Shown here one piece after another: positions 1 to 9,345 of a stretch of DNA of 64,000 bases; position 1 is the first letter of the stretch; each line of letters begins with the position of its first letter. This DNA is from UBA5239 sp040391785 (GTDB lineage Bacteria; Verrucomicrobiota; Lentisphaeria; Victivallales; Victivallaceae): positions 1 to 64,000 of the forward strand of contig JBEBXH010000024.1 of NCBI GenBank assembly GCA_040391785.1, read 5' to 3'. Under the pieces are notes generated by a model. The model ran no database searches, was not told the DNA's origin, and saw only the letters and a list, made by a program, of their open reading frames with translations. The translations under genes and the position numbers were made by a program.

Positions 1-764
1 AAAAATAAGCAAAATTTTTTGCCCGTTTTGAGCTCAATGTAATTACGATCATCGCGATTCTCGCCGCCATGCTGCTCCCGGCCCTGAACAACGCCCGCGA
101 GAAAGGCCGGAGCGCCACGTGTGTGACCAATCTGAAACAGCTGGGGCTGGCCGTCAGTCTATACCAACAGGATTATGACGATTTCTTCCCGCCTTACAAA
201 ACCAATGATACAACCACGAATTTTTTCTGGGCCGGACAATTGGCGCACGGTAAATATTCCGGCGGCATCAAAGGCGGCTTCAAGGTATTCCTGTGTCCCT
301 CAAAAAACAACGCCAGCGCTACGGCGATCCTGGACACCACGGAGCCCACCGACCGGGCAGACCTGGACAAGATTGATTACGGGGCAAATTATCGCCATAT
401 CTACAGCAACCGTTATTCGGGCGGCACCGCCGCCAGTGGCGGTACTCCGTGGGGTCCGCAGGCCAAAGTCATTGAGGTCCGGAATCCGTCGGCCAAGGTC
501 TCTATTGCCGATGTTTATTCGTCCAGCAATCCCGCGATCGGAATATCCACTCTGGAGTGGCAAAGCGTCAATGGCGGCCTCTTATCGACCCGCCACTCGT
601 CCGGAACCAACGTTCTCTGGGCGGATAACCATGTATCCTACATCAAGAGCCGGGCAAGATGGGAAGAGGCCGCCGGCGGCACCCGGTACGCGGCCGGAAG
701 CATCTATGACCCCTATATCATGGAACCGTTCAACACCGTGAAATCGTGGTCCCGGAAAGACTGA
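1..764 (+). CDS. Prepilin-like H-X9-DG protein, 5' end at window edge, apparent -1 frameshift
   Basis: The continuous frame encodes a prepilin-like protein: a hydrophobic N-terminal helix followed by LLPALNNAREK and a C-terminal RHSSGTNVLWADNH segment, a variant of the H-X9-DG motif of the Lentisphaerota/Planctomycetes pseudopilin-like family. Such proteins are normally cut by prepilin peptidase and have a periplasmic or surface domain. The N-terminus is abnormal. Positions 1-18 read KNKQNF in one frame, whereas the rest of the protein follows only after a -1 shift in the T6 run at 15-20. The helix reads FARFELNVITIIAIL instead of the usual FTLIELLVVIAIIAIL, one residue shorter and with Arg and Asn inside. 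The start codon is probably just left of the window. It could be a decaying copy, an assembly error, or a real frameshift. Nine bases separate it from the beta-propeller gene, so these genes are probably co-transcribed. Confidence 0.7.
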
Positions 765-773
765 AAAACGATC

Positions 774-2033
774 ATGAAAATCCACCCGGAATTTCCACGC
801 TGCACGAAGTTTTCACCGGCGGTCCCAATCTACTGCCTGACGCCGGATACGGGCCGCTGCATCCACCGCTTTTTCGACACTTCGCCAGTCAGCCCCGGCG
901 GGCGTTATCTGGCGGTGTTCCGGATGCCCTTCGAAGATCATCCGCCCGCCCCCGGCGACAAAGGCGAAATCGTAGTCGTCGATATTGAAAAAGGCAAAGA
1001 ATACATCGTAGCCGCCACCGCCGGATGGGAAACCCAGATGGGCGCAAACATCAACTGGGGATGCGACGATGACACCCTGATTTTCAACGATGTCGACACT
1101 TCGAGCTGGCAGGTTCACGGCGTCAAACTGAACTGGAAAACCGGCCAACGCCGAACCTTTGACAAGGGAGTGTACCATGTTTCCCGCGATGGCCGCTACG
1201 CCGTTTGCGGCAACCTGATTACCGCGCGCCGCACCCAGCCCGGCTATGGTGTGATTATCCCCGATGAACTGGTGCCCCGGTTCAACGGTCTGAACGCGGA
1301 GGACGGCGTCTGGATCACCGATCTGAATACACTTGAAACCCGGCTGTTGATCTCTATCCGCGAGGCCGTCGAACGCACCGCTCCGGCGGATACGTTGTCG
1401 ATGTACGACGAATACGAGAATTATATGTTTCACACCAAATGGAATCCGCAGGGCGACCGCATCATGTTTTCGCTGCGCCGCTACCCGAAAGGGCAAGGGC
1501 GGTTTGACCTGCTGCAGTATGATGTGTTCACCATCTCCCCGGACGGCAAAGAACTTTACAACGCCATCAACGCGGAAGTCTGGAAAAACGTCGGGCATCA
1601 CACCAACTGGTTCCCAAACGGCAAACAATTGTCGCTGAATCTGGCGATCGACGGCGGACATCAGGTGAAGTTTTGTCAAGTCAATTACGACGGTAGCGGC
1701 CTGCGCAAAATGTTCGATCCGCCGGTGGGCTCGGGACATCCGACAGTTCACGCCTCCGGCAAATTTCTGGTCACGGACGCCTATATTTTCGAACCCTTTT
1801 CGTTTGGCGACGGAACTTCGCAGTTGCGCCTCATCGATCTGGCTACCCGGCAGGAAACCATGCTGGCCCGCATCAACATCGATCCGTCGAGCGAGATCCG
1901 GAAAAAGTACGGTGAACTCCGCGTGGACCCGCATCCGGCCTGGGACCACAGCGACCGTTACCTGACCTTTAACGCGGTTGAAAATGGCACCCGCCGGGTC
2001 TATATTGCCGACATGTCGAAATTTATCAATTAG
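774..2033 (+). CDS. WD40/TolB-like beta-propeller protein, possibly oligogalacturonate-lyase-like
   Basis: This 419-residue protein has recurring propeller-blade patterns: SPGGRYLAVF near residue 42, WNPQGDRIMFSL near 222, WFPNGKQLSLNL near 280, and a last blade HPAWDHSDRYLTFNA near 390. That pattern is typical of TolB/WD40-type six- or seven-bladed propellers. The histidine-containing GSGHPTVHASGKF and RVDPHPAWDHS segments resemble those of PL22 oligogalacturonate lyases, but I cannot confirm the metal-binding set. No signal peptide is visible, so a cytoplasmic role is likely. It lies between a prepilin-like gene and a heparinase-type lyase, which suggests work on polysaccharide breakdown products. 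The stop codon touches the next gene, so translation may be coupled. Confidence 0.55.
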   Translation: MKIHPEFPRCTKFSPAVPIYCLTPDTGRCIHRFFDTSPVSPGGRYLAVFRMPFEDHPPAPGDKGEIVVVDIEKGKEYIVAATAGWETQMGANINWGCDDDTLIFNDVDTSSWQVHGVKLNWKTGQRRTFDKGVYHVSRDGRYAVCGNLITARRTQPGYGVIIPDELVPRFNGLNAEDGVWITDLNTLETRLLISIREAVERTAPADTLSMYDEYENYMFHTKWNPQGDRIMFSLRRYPKGQGRFDLLQYDVFTISPDGKELYNAINAEVWKNVGHHTNWFPNGKQLSLNLAIDGGHQVKFCQVNYDGSGLRKMFDPPVGSGHPTVHASGKFLVTDAYIFEPFSFGDGTSQLRLIDLATRQETMLARINIDPSSEIRKKYGELRVDPHPAWDHSDRYLTFNAVENGTRRVYIADMSKFIN

Positions 2034-2041
2034 TGGGTTTT

Positions 2042-4828
2042 ATGAAAGATTATCAACCGCCGTTTGTGCCGCCGCCACATCATCCGCGGCTCCTGGTCAA
2101 TGCCGGAGAACTGGAAAAAATCCGCGCCAACCTAAAGACCGGCATCAATGCCGCCGTCTGGCAAGGCGTCTGCGATACAGCAAAAATTCCGCTGCGACTC
2201 ATCGCCGACTCCATTTACAGCGCCGAAACCGTCAGCGCTCTCGGCCAGAAAGCATTCTACCATCTGATCACGGGCGAACGCGCCGCCGGGCGCGAGGCTA
2301 TCGAACAGATGCTGATCTATCTGGAAGGGTTGCGTTTCGATCGCAAGCAAGATGAAACCCGGCCGATCGGCGAAGTCATTTATACGGCGTCGCTGATTTA
2401 CGACTGGTGCTATGGGCTGCTGGATGACGACGAGCGTACCCTGCTGCGCCGCAAGATGCTCGCGCTGGCCGAAACCATGGAAGTCGGCTGGCCGCCTTTC
2501 AAAGAGTCAGTCGTTCTCGGCCATGCAAACGAAGCACAAATCAGCCGCGATCTGCTGTCGATGGCGATTGCCGTATACGACGAAGATCCCGAGCCCTATC
2601 GGTACGTGAGTTACCTGATGCTTGAGCGCTTCGAACCGTCAAAGCGTTTTCTTTACCGCAGCGGCCGCCACGATCAGGGCACCGATTACGGCGCATACCG
2701 TTATATGTGGGATTTGTTTGCCGCGATTCAGTTCCGGCGCACATTCGGGTACGAGATTCTGCCGCCGGAAGCGGCACAGGTGCCTTTTCACTGGTTTTAC
2801 CAACGGCTTCCGGACAACCGTTTCATGGTCGAGGGCGATGTCAACTGGAGCTGGTCCGGCACCTACCTCGGTAATCCCCGTATGCTGCTCTCCGCCATAT
2901 CCCTGTGGCGCGATGCGGAGTTGAAAGCCGAGTTGAGGCGATACAATGAGGCGATGGATTTCCCCGAGGACCCGGTGTTTTTCCTGCTGGTCAATGATCC
3001 CGCGTTGATGCCCAGGGATCACCGTGACGGTTTGCCTTTGTGCAAGATTTACCGCGATCCCCTGCCCGGCATGGCGATCCGTACCGGCTGGAATTTCAGT
3101 CGCCTTTCCGATGACGTGGTCGTCACGCTGAACGGCGCGGATTACCATTACCGCAATCACCAGCATCTCGATATGGGAGCGTTTCAAATCTACTATCGCG
3201 GCAACCTGGCGGCGGACCTCGGTCAATACGGCTCCTACGGCAGTGATTTCGACTGGAATTTCAGTAAAAGTTCCGTATCACATTCCGCCATGCGCTTTCG
3301 CGATCCGGAGCAGAAAAACTATCTTATGGGCCCCAAATTTACCGCTAATACCGGCACCCAGGAAATCACCGGCTGGTGGCCCGCCGGAAGCCTCGAAGAG
3401 CAGACCTGCGGCACCCAATACCGCAACGGCCAAACCTTGAGCAACTTCTGCGGTCCGGTCCCCGAAAATCCGCTGTACGCCGTATTCGAGAGCGATCTCG
3501 CCATGCTCTATCCCGGCCGGGTGAAAAGTTACACACGCAGTTTCGTTCATCTCAATCTCGGACTGCCCGGAACGCCTGCGGCATTGATCGTACTGGATCG
3601 TTTCGAGAAAGCTGCCGAGCGGGTCGAGCCGATTTTTCAGCTGACTTCCATCGCCGCGCCGCAACCGGACGAAGACAATTTGGAAATCACGGTTTCGCCA
3701 TACTGCCGCACCGGCAAATTGACCGTGCAAACCCTGTTACCCGCTGGAGCTCAAAAACAAATCCTGACCGGCAAAGAAGTTCATACGCTGGACGGTACTT
3801 ATTTTCCACCGCCGTTCCCGGCCGCGCCGGAGGCCAACGGCTGCCGCACGGAAATCACCGGCGCAGGCAATACGTTTCTCCACCTCCTGCAGATTCAGGA
3901 CGGCGAGGCCGCTCCGCTGCCGGTGGAATATGCGGAATACGAGAACCGAATATCGTTGTCAATCGCCGACCGGCTGATCAATTTCGGAAATGCCTTACAC
4001 CCTACCGACGACGCCGTTATATTCCGGGTGGCCAAACCCGCGACACAAGTATTGCTATTGAATCTGAAACCCGGTATTTGGGAGCTTGCTGCTATCGGTA
4101 AATGCAACGTTGCTGATTGCTTTTTCGCGGTATTGGAACCGGGCGAATATCAGTTGAAAAAAGTTGAAAATTCCGATATCGCGGATTTGCCTGCTCCGGT
4201 ATTCTATCCCCCTGCCCGCCCGGCAGCTCCGGCAAATATGGTATTTATCGACGGCAAACTGCGCCCGGACTTGAAACTCACTGGCGACGCGATGCTGCCG
4301 CTGACGGCAATGCTGAAAGATTTTCAGCCGCGTGTGACCCTGCCGCAGTCGCAGGAAACCGTTCCGGCGGTATTGGCGGCGGGAATTTTCGGCATGTCGC
4401 TTGACTATGATCAAAACTCGAATTCGGTATTTCTCGAGACGATTCAAAAGCCCGGCGATATCTTTCAAGTCGAAGCCCGGGAAGATGCCAAAACCTTCTG
4501 GAATATGGCAAGCACCGGTGAAATAGAATGGAGCGCATTCGGACGCAATATTCCATTGAAAGTTCAGTTCATCCATACGAAAAAATTGCGGGCCATAGCG
4601 ATCCGCTGGCCGCGCGGCAAAGGGCGTCAATACTCGCTGCGCATCGAACTTTCGGCGGATGGAAACCATTTCACCCCGGTTTTCGACGGCTGGACAAAGG
4701 GCGGTAGCGATGACTTCGAAAGAATCGAGTTTCCGCCGCAAAAGGCCCAGACCGTCCGGTTCCTGTTCCGCGGCAACCATGTCGGCCCATGGAATCACAT
4801 CAGCGGGCTCAAATTCGAGGAGAAATAG
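2042..4828 (+). CDS. Heparinase II/III-family polysaccharide lyase with C-terminal beta domain
   Basis: A 928-residue protein starting at ATG 2042; an in-frame GTG at 2033 is possible but has no ribosome-binding site. The N-terminal third begins with HHPRLLVNAGELEKIR and continues as an alpha-helical toroid, as in heparinase II/III, PL15 and PL17-like lyases. The central part holds GADYHYRNHQHLDMGAF followed by a Tyr- and Ser/His-rich stretch (GQYGSYGSDFDW and SKSSVSHSAM), the layout of the heparinase II/III beta-sheet domain with candidate Tyr/His catalytic residues. The last 150 residues look like an F5/8-type carbohydrate-binding module. No signal peptide is seen, so the substrate is probably an imported oligosaccharide. 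The polymer attacked cannot be told from sequence. It is the last gene before a hairpin terminator. Confidence 0.75.
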   Translation: MKDYQPPFVPPPHHPRLLVNAGELEKIRANLKTGINAAVWQGVCDTAKIPLRLIADSIYSAETVSALGQKAFYHLITGERAAGREAIEQMLIYLEGLRFDRKQDETRPIGEVIYTASLIYDWCYGLLDDDERTLLRRKMLALAETMEVGWPPFKESVVLGHANEAQISRDLLSMAIAVYDEDPEPYRYVSYLMLERFEPSKRFLYRSGRHDQGTDYGAYRYMWDLFAAIQFRRTFGYEILPPEAAQVPFHWFYQRLPDNRFMVEGDVNWSWSGTYLGNPRMLLSAISLWRDAELKAELRRYNEAMDFPEDPVFFLLVNDPALMPRDHRDGLPLCKIYRDPLPGMAIRTGWNFSRLSDDVVVTLNGADYHYRNHQHLDMGAFQIYYRGNLAADLGQYGSYGSDFDWNFSKSSVSHSAMRFRDPEQKNYLMGPKFTANTGTQEITGWWPAGSLEEQTCGTQYRNGQTLSNFCGPVPENPLYAVFESDLAMLYPGRVKSYTRSFVHLNLGLPGTPAALIVLDRFEKAAERVEPIFQLTSIAAPQPDEDNLEITVSPYCRTGKLTVQTLLPAGAQKQILTGKEVHTLDGTYFPPPFPAAPEANGCRTEITGAGNTFLHLLQIQDGEAAPLPVEYAEYENRISLSIADRLINFGNALHPTDDAVIFRVAKPATQVLLLNLKPGIWELAAIGKCNVADCFFAVLEPGEYQLKKVENSDIADLPAPVFYPPARPAAPANMVFIDGKLRPDLKLTGDAMLPLTAMLKDFQPRVTLPQSQETVPAVLAAGIFGMSLDYDQNSNSVFLETIQKPGDIFQVEAREDAKTFWNMASTGEIEWSAFGRNIPLKVQFIHTKKLRAIAIRWPRGKGRQYSLRIELSADGNHFTPVFDGWTKGGSDDFERIEFPPQKAQTVRFLFRGNHVGPWNHISGLKFEEK

Positions 4829-4830
4829 CT

Positions 4831-4853
4831 CGGGGGCGGCGTGAGCGCCCCCG
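4831..4853. terminator. Hairpin between convergent genes
   Basis: A perfect 8-bp GC-rich stem (CGGGGGCG at 4831-4838 with CGCCCCCG at 4846-4853) and a 7-base loop lies directly after the heparinase stop codon. Only a short T stretch follows on the plus strand. It separates this gene from the convergent operon that ends at 4874. Confidence 0.7.
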
Positions 4854-4873
4854 CATTTTGCGTCAGCAATAAT

Positions 4874-6892
4874 TTATTGGCGTATAGCCTGTAATGCAAT
4901 GAAATGTTCGAATTCGGGCAGCGCTCCGCCGGGAGTAAATGCGAACATTTTGCCGTCGGCAATGCTTTCGACAACCCGGTAACCGGCCGGAAGTTCCCAA
5001 TTCAAGCTGCCGCTGCGCACCTCTACTCCGAAGTTACGCAACAAAAGCACTTTCCGCGTTCCGTCATAACTTTCATAAATATCGCTGGAAACATAAGCGT
5101 GCCCATTCGCATCCCTCAAATAAGCCAGGCAAGGCTGCACGCCCGAGCAGCATTTCATGTCAGCCAGCAACTTCCGCATAATCCGGAGCAGTTTACCCGA
5201 GCGGATATTGCTGAAGCCGGATATGGCGCTGCCGGCGCCAAAATACACGGTATTTCCGTTAATCGTCACCGCCGGGATGCCGGTATTGTACAGGTAAAGC
5301 GGCCGGCCGTTTTTCTCGGTATAAAGGTAAGTATCGGAAGGCGGCGTGAAACTCCAATGGTCGTTGGTGTTCGATTCCGGATCGCGGACAAAAACCGCTT
5401 CCGTCTGCTCCACGGACAAACCGCAGCAGTCATAGAGTTCCGGATGACAATTGCCGATAACCATGACCTTGCCGCCATTCCGGATAAATTCAGACAATTG
5501 CTGTTTTTCATTTTCGGAAAAACTTTTCACCGCGTGGAAAATCAACAGTTTAATTTTGGCGGGAGCAGCCGGAATTTCCTTCGCAATAATTACCGGCACC
5601 GTCGTCGCCTGCAGCAGCTCATAAAGGCCGAACATGTGCTCGCGGTAGTAGCTGCCATAAAGATAATCGTCCTCAAAATCCTCTTTCCAGTAAATCGCAC
5701 ATTCAGCCGCGTGCAACGTCTCCGCAAGCAACGGACGCAAGCATTCGATAAACTCGAGCGCCTTCACCACGTTTTCGCGCCGCCGGGCCACGATATCCGG
5801 CTCGGCGTAACCGTTGAAAACCTTGGCTCCGGGGTTAAGTTCCTTTTTCCACAGCGGCAGTTCCGGGGCGAAAAAGCCGTAACAGAAAAACGATATCCCA
5901 AACGGCGTCAGTGTCGACAATACATAGTCCACGTATCGCTTCGGAGTAGCTTCCGGCAGCTTGCCGCTGCACGTTTCATGGTAAAAATGCGTGTCCGCGA
6001 CATTCGGCTTCCGGCCGCAAACCGCCTGTAGCATCTCGACTTCCAGCTTGAAATGATAAATATTGTCACTAAGCGGCGGATGCAGCTGCAGGTTCAGCAG
6101 GTCGAGTTTCTCGAGCCGGTTCATCACGCTGAGATTCCGGCCGGGAAACACATCGCCCCGCGGCTGCATGTGGCTGATCGTACTGACTTTGCTCAACGGA
6201 TAGTGCATCAACGCGATCCGGTATTTCTGTTTGAGGTGCAGCGATAGCTTGCTGTACAGCTCCAGGAAAGCATTTTCGAGCATGCTGTAAACCTGATTTC
6301 GCAGGGTGGTACTTTGCCATATTTCGTCGGGCGACGGCATGGCGCATGAGAATTCGCGCCGCCAGAGTTTCTCGGTATTGCGGTCATAAGTCAAGGCCAC
6401 GCCATTCTCGCACGGCATACTCACGCCCCGGCAACTGGGATGATGCCCGTACTGATCCAGCAAAGCATCGTATTTCGCGATAAAATATTCCAGAGTCGTG
6501 GGACAAGCGGGCACCAGCCCGATCCGGCCATAACGCTCAGCAAACGAACCGTCGTAGTTGCGGATCACATCCTCCGGGTATTGCTCCACAACCCCCTGAT
6601 GCATAACGCCGGCCTCGGGAAAAAACGCCATGCCGTATTTGTCCGCAGCCGCAAAAACTTCTTCCAGCGGGTCGCGGTTCTCGCCCGCCCAGAAGGAACT
6701 CCGGGGATAATCCGGGTGCGGCCAAATCGTACCGTCCATGCAGTTCCAGGTTTCGAGCCAGGCGGCATAATCCAGGTGCAGCGACTTCATGTCCTTCATG
6801 CACTTGTCGGCGTAACCCACCGGAAATGTATCCGGGGTACGGATCAGAAACAACGTCCCGGTACGAAACGCATCGAAATAATTTTCCATCAT
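4874..6892 (-). CDS. Unassigned glycosidase-like TIM-barrel protein in amino-sugar operon
   Basis: This 672-residue protein has features of GH42-like or GH-A-clan enzymes: an N-terminal barrel (residues about 1-390) with WLETWNCMDGTIW, AFFPEAGVMHQG and SMPCENGVALTYD segments, then a domain near 430-520 (LLIFHAVKSFSENEKQQLSE, then GGKVMVIG) that resembles the glutamine-amidotransferase-like trimerisation domain of GH42, and a C-terminal beta domain. E140-region and other glutamates could be catalytic, but I cannot identify the pair. There is no signal peptide. The start codon overlaps the murQ stop (ATGA), so translation is coupled and the enzyme probably feeds the MurNAc/ManNAc pathway, for example by splitting an amino-sugar disaccharide. 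It is the last gene of the operon. The function is inference. Confidence 0.55.
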   Translation of the reverse strand: MMENYFDAFRTGTLFLIRTPDTFPVGYADKCMKDMKSLHLDYAAWLETWNCMDGTIWPHPDYPRSSFWAGENRDPLEEVFAAADKYGMAFFPEAGVMHQGVVEQYPEDVIRNYDGSFAERYGRIGLVPACPTTLEYFIAKYDALLDQYGHHPSCRGVSMPCENGVALTYDRNTEKLWRREFSCAMPSPDEIWQSTTLRNQVYSMLENAFLELYSKLSLHLKQKYRIALMHYPLSKVSTISHMQPRGDVFPGRNLSVMNRLEKLDLLNLQLHPPLSDNIYHFKLEVEMLQAVCGRKPNVADTHFYHETCSGKLPEATPKRYVDYVLSTLTPFGISFFCYGFFAPELPLWKKELNPGAKVFNGYAEPDIVARRRENVVKALEFIECLRPLLAETLHAAECAIYWKEDFEDDYLYGSYYREHMFGLYELLQATTVPVIIAKEIPAAPAKIKLLIFHAVKSFSENEKQQLSEFIRNGGKVMVIGNCHPELYDCCGLSVEQTEAVFVRDPESNTNDHWSFTPPSDTYLYTEKNGRPLYLYNTGIPAVTINGNTVYFGAGSAISGFSNIRSGKLLRIMRKLLADMKCCSGVQPCLAYLRDANGHAYVSSDIYESYDGTRKVLLLRNFGVEVRSGSLNWELPAGYRVVESIADGKMFAFTPGGALPEFEHFIALQAIRQ

Positions 6893-7713
6893 TGCACTTT
6901 CCTTCTGTATTCATTTACCGCAGAGCGGATATCATAATCGTTTGTCGCCAATAACTCACGGGCTTCTGCATCGGAGATGCCGCAGATGTTGCCGACGATA
7001 AATGCGGCGCGTTCGCGCAATTTGCTGTTGGTCGGGCGCATGGAGCTCATGAAATTGCCGGTCACCTTGCCGAGTTTGACCATGACGGTGGTGCTGATCA
7101 TATTCAACAGCATTTTCTGGGCCGTGGCCGCTTTCATCCGGGTGGAGCCGGAAATCACTTCCGGGCCGGTCAATAACCGGATCACGATATCCGCGTCGCG
7201 GGTAATGCTGCCTTCCTGATTGCAAAGGATTGCGGCGGTCGCGGCGCAACTGGCTTTCGCCGCCGCCAACGCCCCCTCCACGAACGGCGTCCGGCCGCTG
7301 GCGCTGATGCCCACCACCACATCGTTGGCGGTGAGCCCCTGCGCGTTCATGGTCTCGTAACCGTTTTCGCGATTGTCCTCCGCAGTTTCGGCGGCGCGGA
7401 TCATGGCCCCGGGACCACCGGCGATGATCGCGACGATCTGCTCACGCGGTACGCCATAGGTCGGCGGACATTCCGCAGCGTCCATCACGCCGATCCGGCC
7501 GCTGGTTCCGGCGCCGACATAAAACAGGCGTCCGCCGGCGGCGAGTTTTTCCGCAATCACTTCCACCAGTGAAGCGGTTTCCGGCAGCACCGCCGCCACG
7601 GCATCCGCCACCGTATGATCCTCGCGATTGATGATCTCCAGAATTTCAGGGATTGATTTCAGGTCGATATCACGACTGCGGGGATTTACCGATTCCGTAC
7701 TGTTTTCCATCAT
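6889..7713 (-). CDS. murQ: N-acetylmuramic acid 6-phosphate etherase MurQ
   Basis: MurQ removes the lactyl ether of MurNAc-6-phosphate to give GlcNAc-6-phosphate in cell-wall sugar recycling. The 274-residue length and motifs fit the family: ESVNPRSRDIDL at the N-terminus, a SIS-domain loop GAGTSGRIGV (67-76), DAAECPPTYGV (78-88) carrying the conserved glutamate that matches E. coli Glu83, and AETAEDN carrying the second conserved glutamate. The C-terminal RSAVNEYRRKVQ is a short helical tail. The first Met overlaps the nanE stop by ATGA; the second Met at 7710 has better spacing from a GGAG and may be the real start. Its presence with NanE and a BadF-type kinase marks a MurNAc/ManNAc utilisation operon. 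Confidence 0.93.
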   Translation of the reverse strand: MMENSTESVNPRSRDIDLKSIPEILEIINREDHTVADAVAAVLPETASLVEVIAEKLAAGGRLFYVGAGTSGRIGVMDAAECPPTYGVPREQIVAIIAGGPGAMIRAAETAEDNRENGYETMNAQGLTANDVVVGISASGRTPFVEGALAAAKASCAATAAILCNQEGSITRDADIVIRLLTGPEVISGSTRMKAATAQKMLLNMISTTVMVKLGKVTGNFMSSMRPTNSKLRERAAFIVGNICGISDAEARELLATNDYDIRSAVNEYRRKVQ

Positions 7714-8396
7714 TTCTCCATTTGCATCCGGTTGATAAAATATTGGGTTATGAATACCGGGTTGGTGATCATTTTGCCGATCACCACCGCGTGAGCGCCG
7801 CAGTCCAGCCCCCGCCGCACATCCTCGGGCGTATGAAAACGCCCTTCCGCGATGACCGGCCGGGTTATGCGCTCCGCCAGCTCCTCGATCAGCCGGAAAT
7901 CCGGTCCCGGAGTTTTTGGCGAATACGCGGTATAGCCGCTTAAAGTCGTGGCGATCAGGTCCGCCCCGGCCTCCGCCGCCTCCAATCCCTCCGATAAAGT
8001 ACTGATGTCCGCCATGACCAACACCCCGAGTTCACTGCGGATCCGGCCGATAAGTCCGGCCACGGTACTGCCGTCCGGACGCCAACGCGCAGTCGCATCC
8101 AATGCGATGATCTCCACCCCGGTCCCGGCGATCTGCCGCGCCGCCTCAAACGACGGCGTGATGTACGGAATATCCGGCGACGGTTCCGATTTATTGATGC
8201 CGATCACCGGCACCCGGACCCTGGCCCGGATGGCGGCGAGATCGTCCACGCCGTTTGCCCGGATCGCGGCCGCCCCCCCCTGCACTGCCGCCTCGGCCAG
8301 CCGCGCAATGCAACCGGTGTCCCGCAGCGGATTGCCCGGCAGCGCCTGACACGATACAATCAATTTACCGCGAAGAGATTCGATTAATGGATTCAT
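7710..8396 (-). CDS. nanE: Putative N-acetylmannosamine-6-phosphate 2-epimerase NanE
   Basis: NanE converts ManNAc-6-phosphate to GlcNAc-6-phosphate in sialic-acid or ManNAc catabolism. The 228-residue protein shows the family pattern: LRGKLIVSCQALPGNPL at the N-terminus, GGAAAIRANGVDDL, VPVIGINK near residue 72, LDATARWRPDG near 98 and a C-terminal VIAEGRFHTPEDVRRGLDCG phosphate-binding strand. It is a single-domain TIM barrel of normal length. One base separates its ATG from the upstream kinase stop, and its own stop overlaps murQ. NanE and MurQ both lead to GlcNAc-6-phosphate, so the operon joins two amino-sugar inputs. No nanA, nanK or nagA/nagB is seen in the window. Confidence 0.9.
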   Translation of the reverse strand: MNPLIESLRGKLIVSCQALPGNPLRDTGCIARLAEAAVQGGAAAIRANGVDDLAAIRARVRVPVIGINKSEPSPDIPYITPSFEAARQIAGTGVEIIALDATARWRPDGSTVAGLIGRIRSELGVLVMADISTLSEGLEAAEAGADLIATTLSGYTAYSPKTPGPDFRLIEELAERITRPVIAEGRFHTPEDVRRGLDCGAHAVVIGKMITNPVFITQYFINRMQMEK

Positions 8397-8397
8397 A

Positions 8398-9345
8398 TTA
8401 TGCCTCGATGATTTCAGTGAAAAGTTGCTGCGTTACCGGAATATTTTCGCGATTCAAGATCATCAGCATGGAACCCTTGACCGGGGTAAATTCAAGGCAC
8501 CATTTCCAGTGGTGCCCCGGGCGGCTCGCTTTCAGATAATAGTCGCAACGCTCGCGAAACTTCACCCCCTGCCGGAAAAATCCGCCGCAGCCGAGGATAC
8601 CGTCCGGTTCGTCCGGCGACGTCACGGCGGCAGCCAATCCGGCCGCCTCCCGGGCTGCGGTCTCAAAAAGCTCAAGTGAGGTTCGATCCCCGGCTTCCGC
8701 CAGTTCATAGAGCGCCGGTGCCAATGCCGCCAACTCGCGACGGCTCATGGCATTCGCCCGCGACTTCAGCTCCATCCGCCCGGCAAAGGTTTGGATATCC
8801 AACCCCACTGAAAGATGGCCGAACAACTCACCGATCCGTCCGCAATCCGCCATGCCGTCCAATGAACGCAAATAACCTCGCAGCGCCTGAGTGCCAACGC
8901 CGCCCCCGGCGCCGTCATCGCCGTACACCGGCCCCCAGCCGCCGCTGTAGAGCCGCTGTCCCCGGACTTCGCCGACCGCAGTGCTTCCGGTTCCGATCAT
9001 TATCGCCGCCCGGCAATTCAGATAACCGGCGGCATGTAAAATCATATTGCCATTGGCCTCCCGTTCCACCTCGATCACACGATCCGGAAAAATGCACGCC
9101 AGCAGTTCCCGGACCTCCTGCACGTTGGGCCCGCCCAGCGAAAGATAGATTCGTGAAATATTGTCGCCCACAGCCTCGCGAATTTCGCGCGCCGCCGCCG
9201 CCAAATCCAGCATTCCGGGGTTCAGTGCCGCCAATCCGGAAGTCCTGCACGTCGCCCGGACTCCGCCCTGCCGGTCAAAAACGATCCAGTCGGTCTTGGA
9301 CCCGCCCGAATCCCCCGCCAGAAAATACCGCTCAGATGCCGTCAT
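8398..9345 (-). CDS. BadF/BadG-family amino-sugar kinase (GlcNAc/MurNAc kinase-like)
   Basis: An ASKHA-fold sugar kinase of 315 residues. Phosphate loop 1 is GDSGGSKTDW (residues 11-20), phosphate loop 2 is IGTGSTAVGE near 120, and GGWGPVYGDDGAGGG near 140 is typical of N-acetylglucosamine and N-acetylmuramate kinases. The start chosen is the ATG at 9345, because the kinase fold begins immediately after it; this overlaps the end of the regulator gene by 14 bases. In this operon it would phosphorylate imported MurNAc, GlcNAc or ManNAc before MurQ or NanE act. Substrate preference cannot be read from the sequence. No transporter gene is present, so uptake must be encoded elsewhere. Confidence 0.82.
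   Translation of the reverse strand: MTASERYFLAGDSGGSKTDWIVFDRQGGVRATCRTSGLAALNPGMLDLAAAAREIREAVGDNISRIYLSLGGPNVQEVRELLACIFPDRVIEVEREANGNMILHAAGYLNCRAAIMIGTGSTAVGEVRGQRLYSGGWGPVYGDDGAGGGVGTQALRGYLRSLDGMADCGRIGELFGHLSVGLDIQTFAGRMELKSRANAMSRRELAALAPALYELAEAGDRTSLELFETAAREAAGLAAAVTSPDEPDGILGCGGFFRQGVKFRERCDYYLKASRPGHHWKWCLEFTPVKGSMLMILNRENIPVTQQLFTEIIEA

Noticed and set aside
813..1949. A 378-codon open frame on the minus strand
   Set aside because: It is antisense to the beta-propeller gene, has no recognisable domain and no ribosome-binding site; the plus-strand protein has clear repeat structure.
4904..6031. A 375-codon open frame on the plus strand
   Set aside because: Antisense shadow of the glycosidase-like gene, rich in His, Arg and Gln with no domain pattern.
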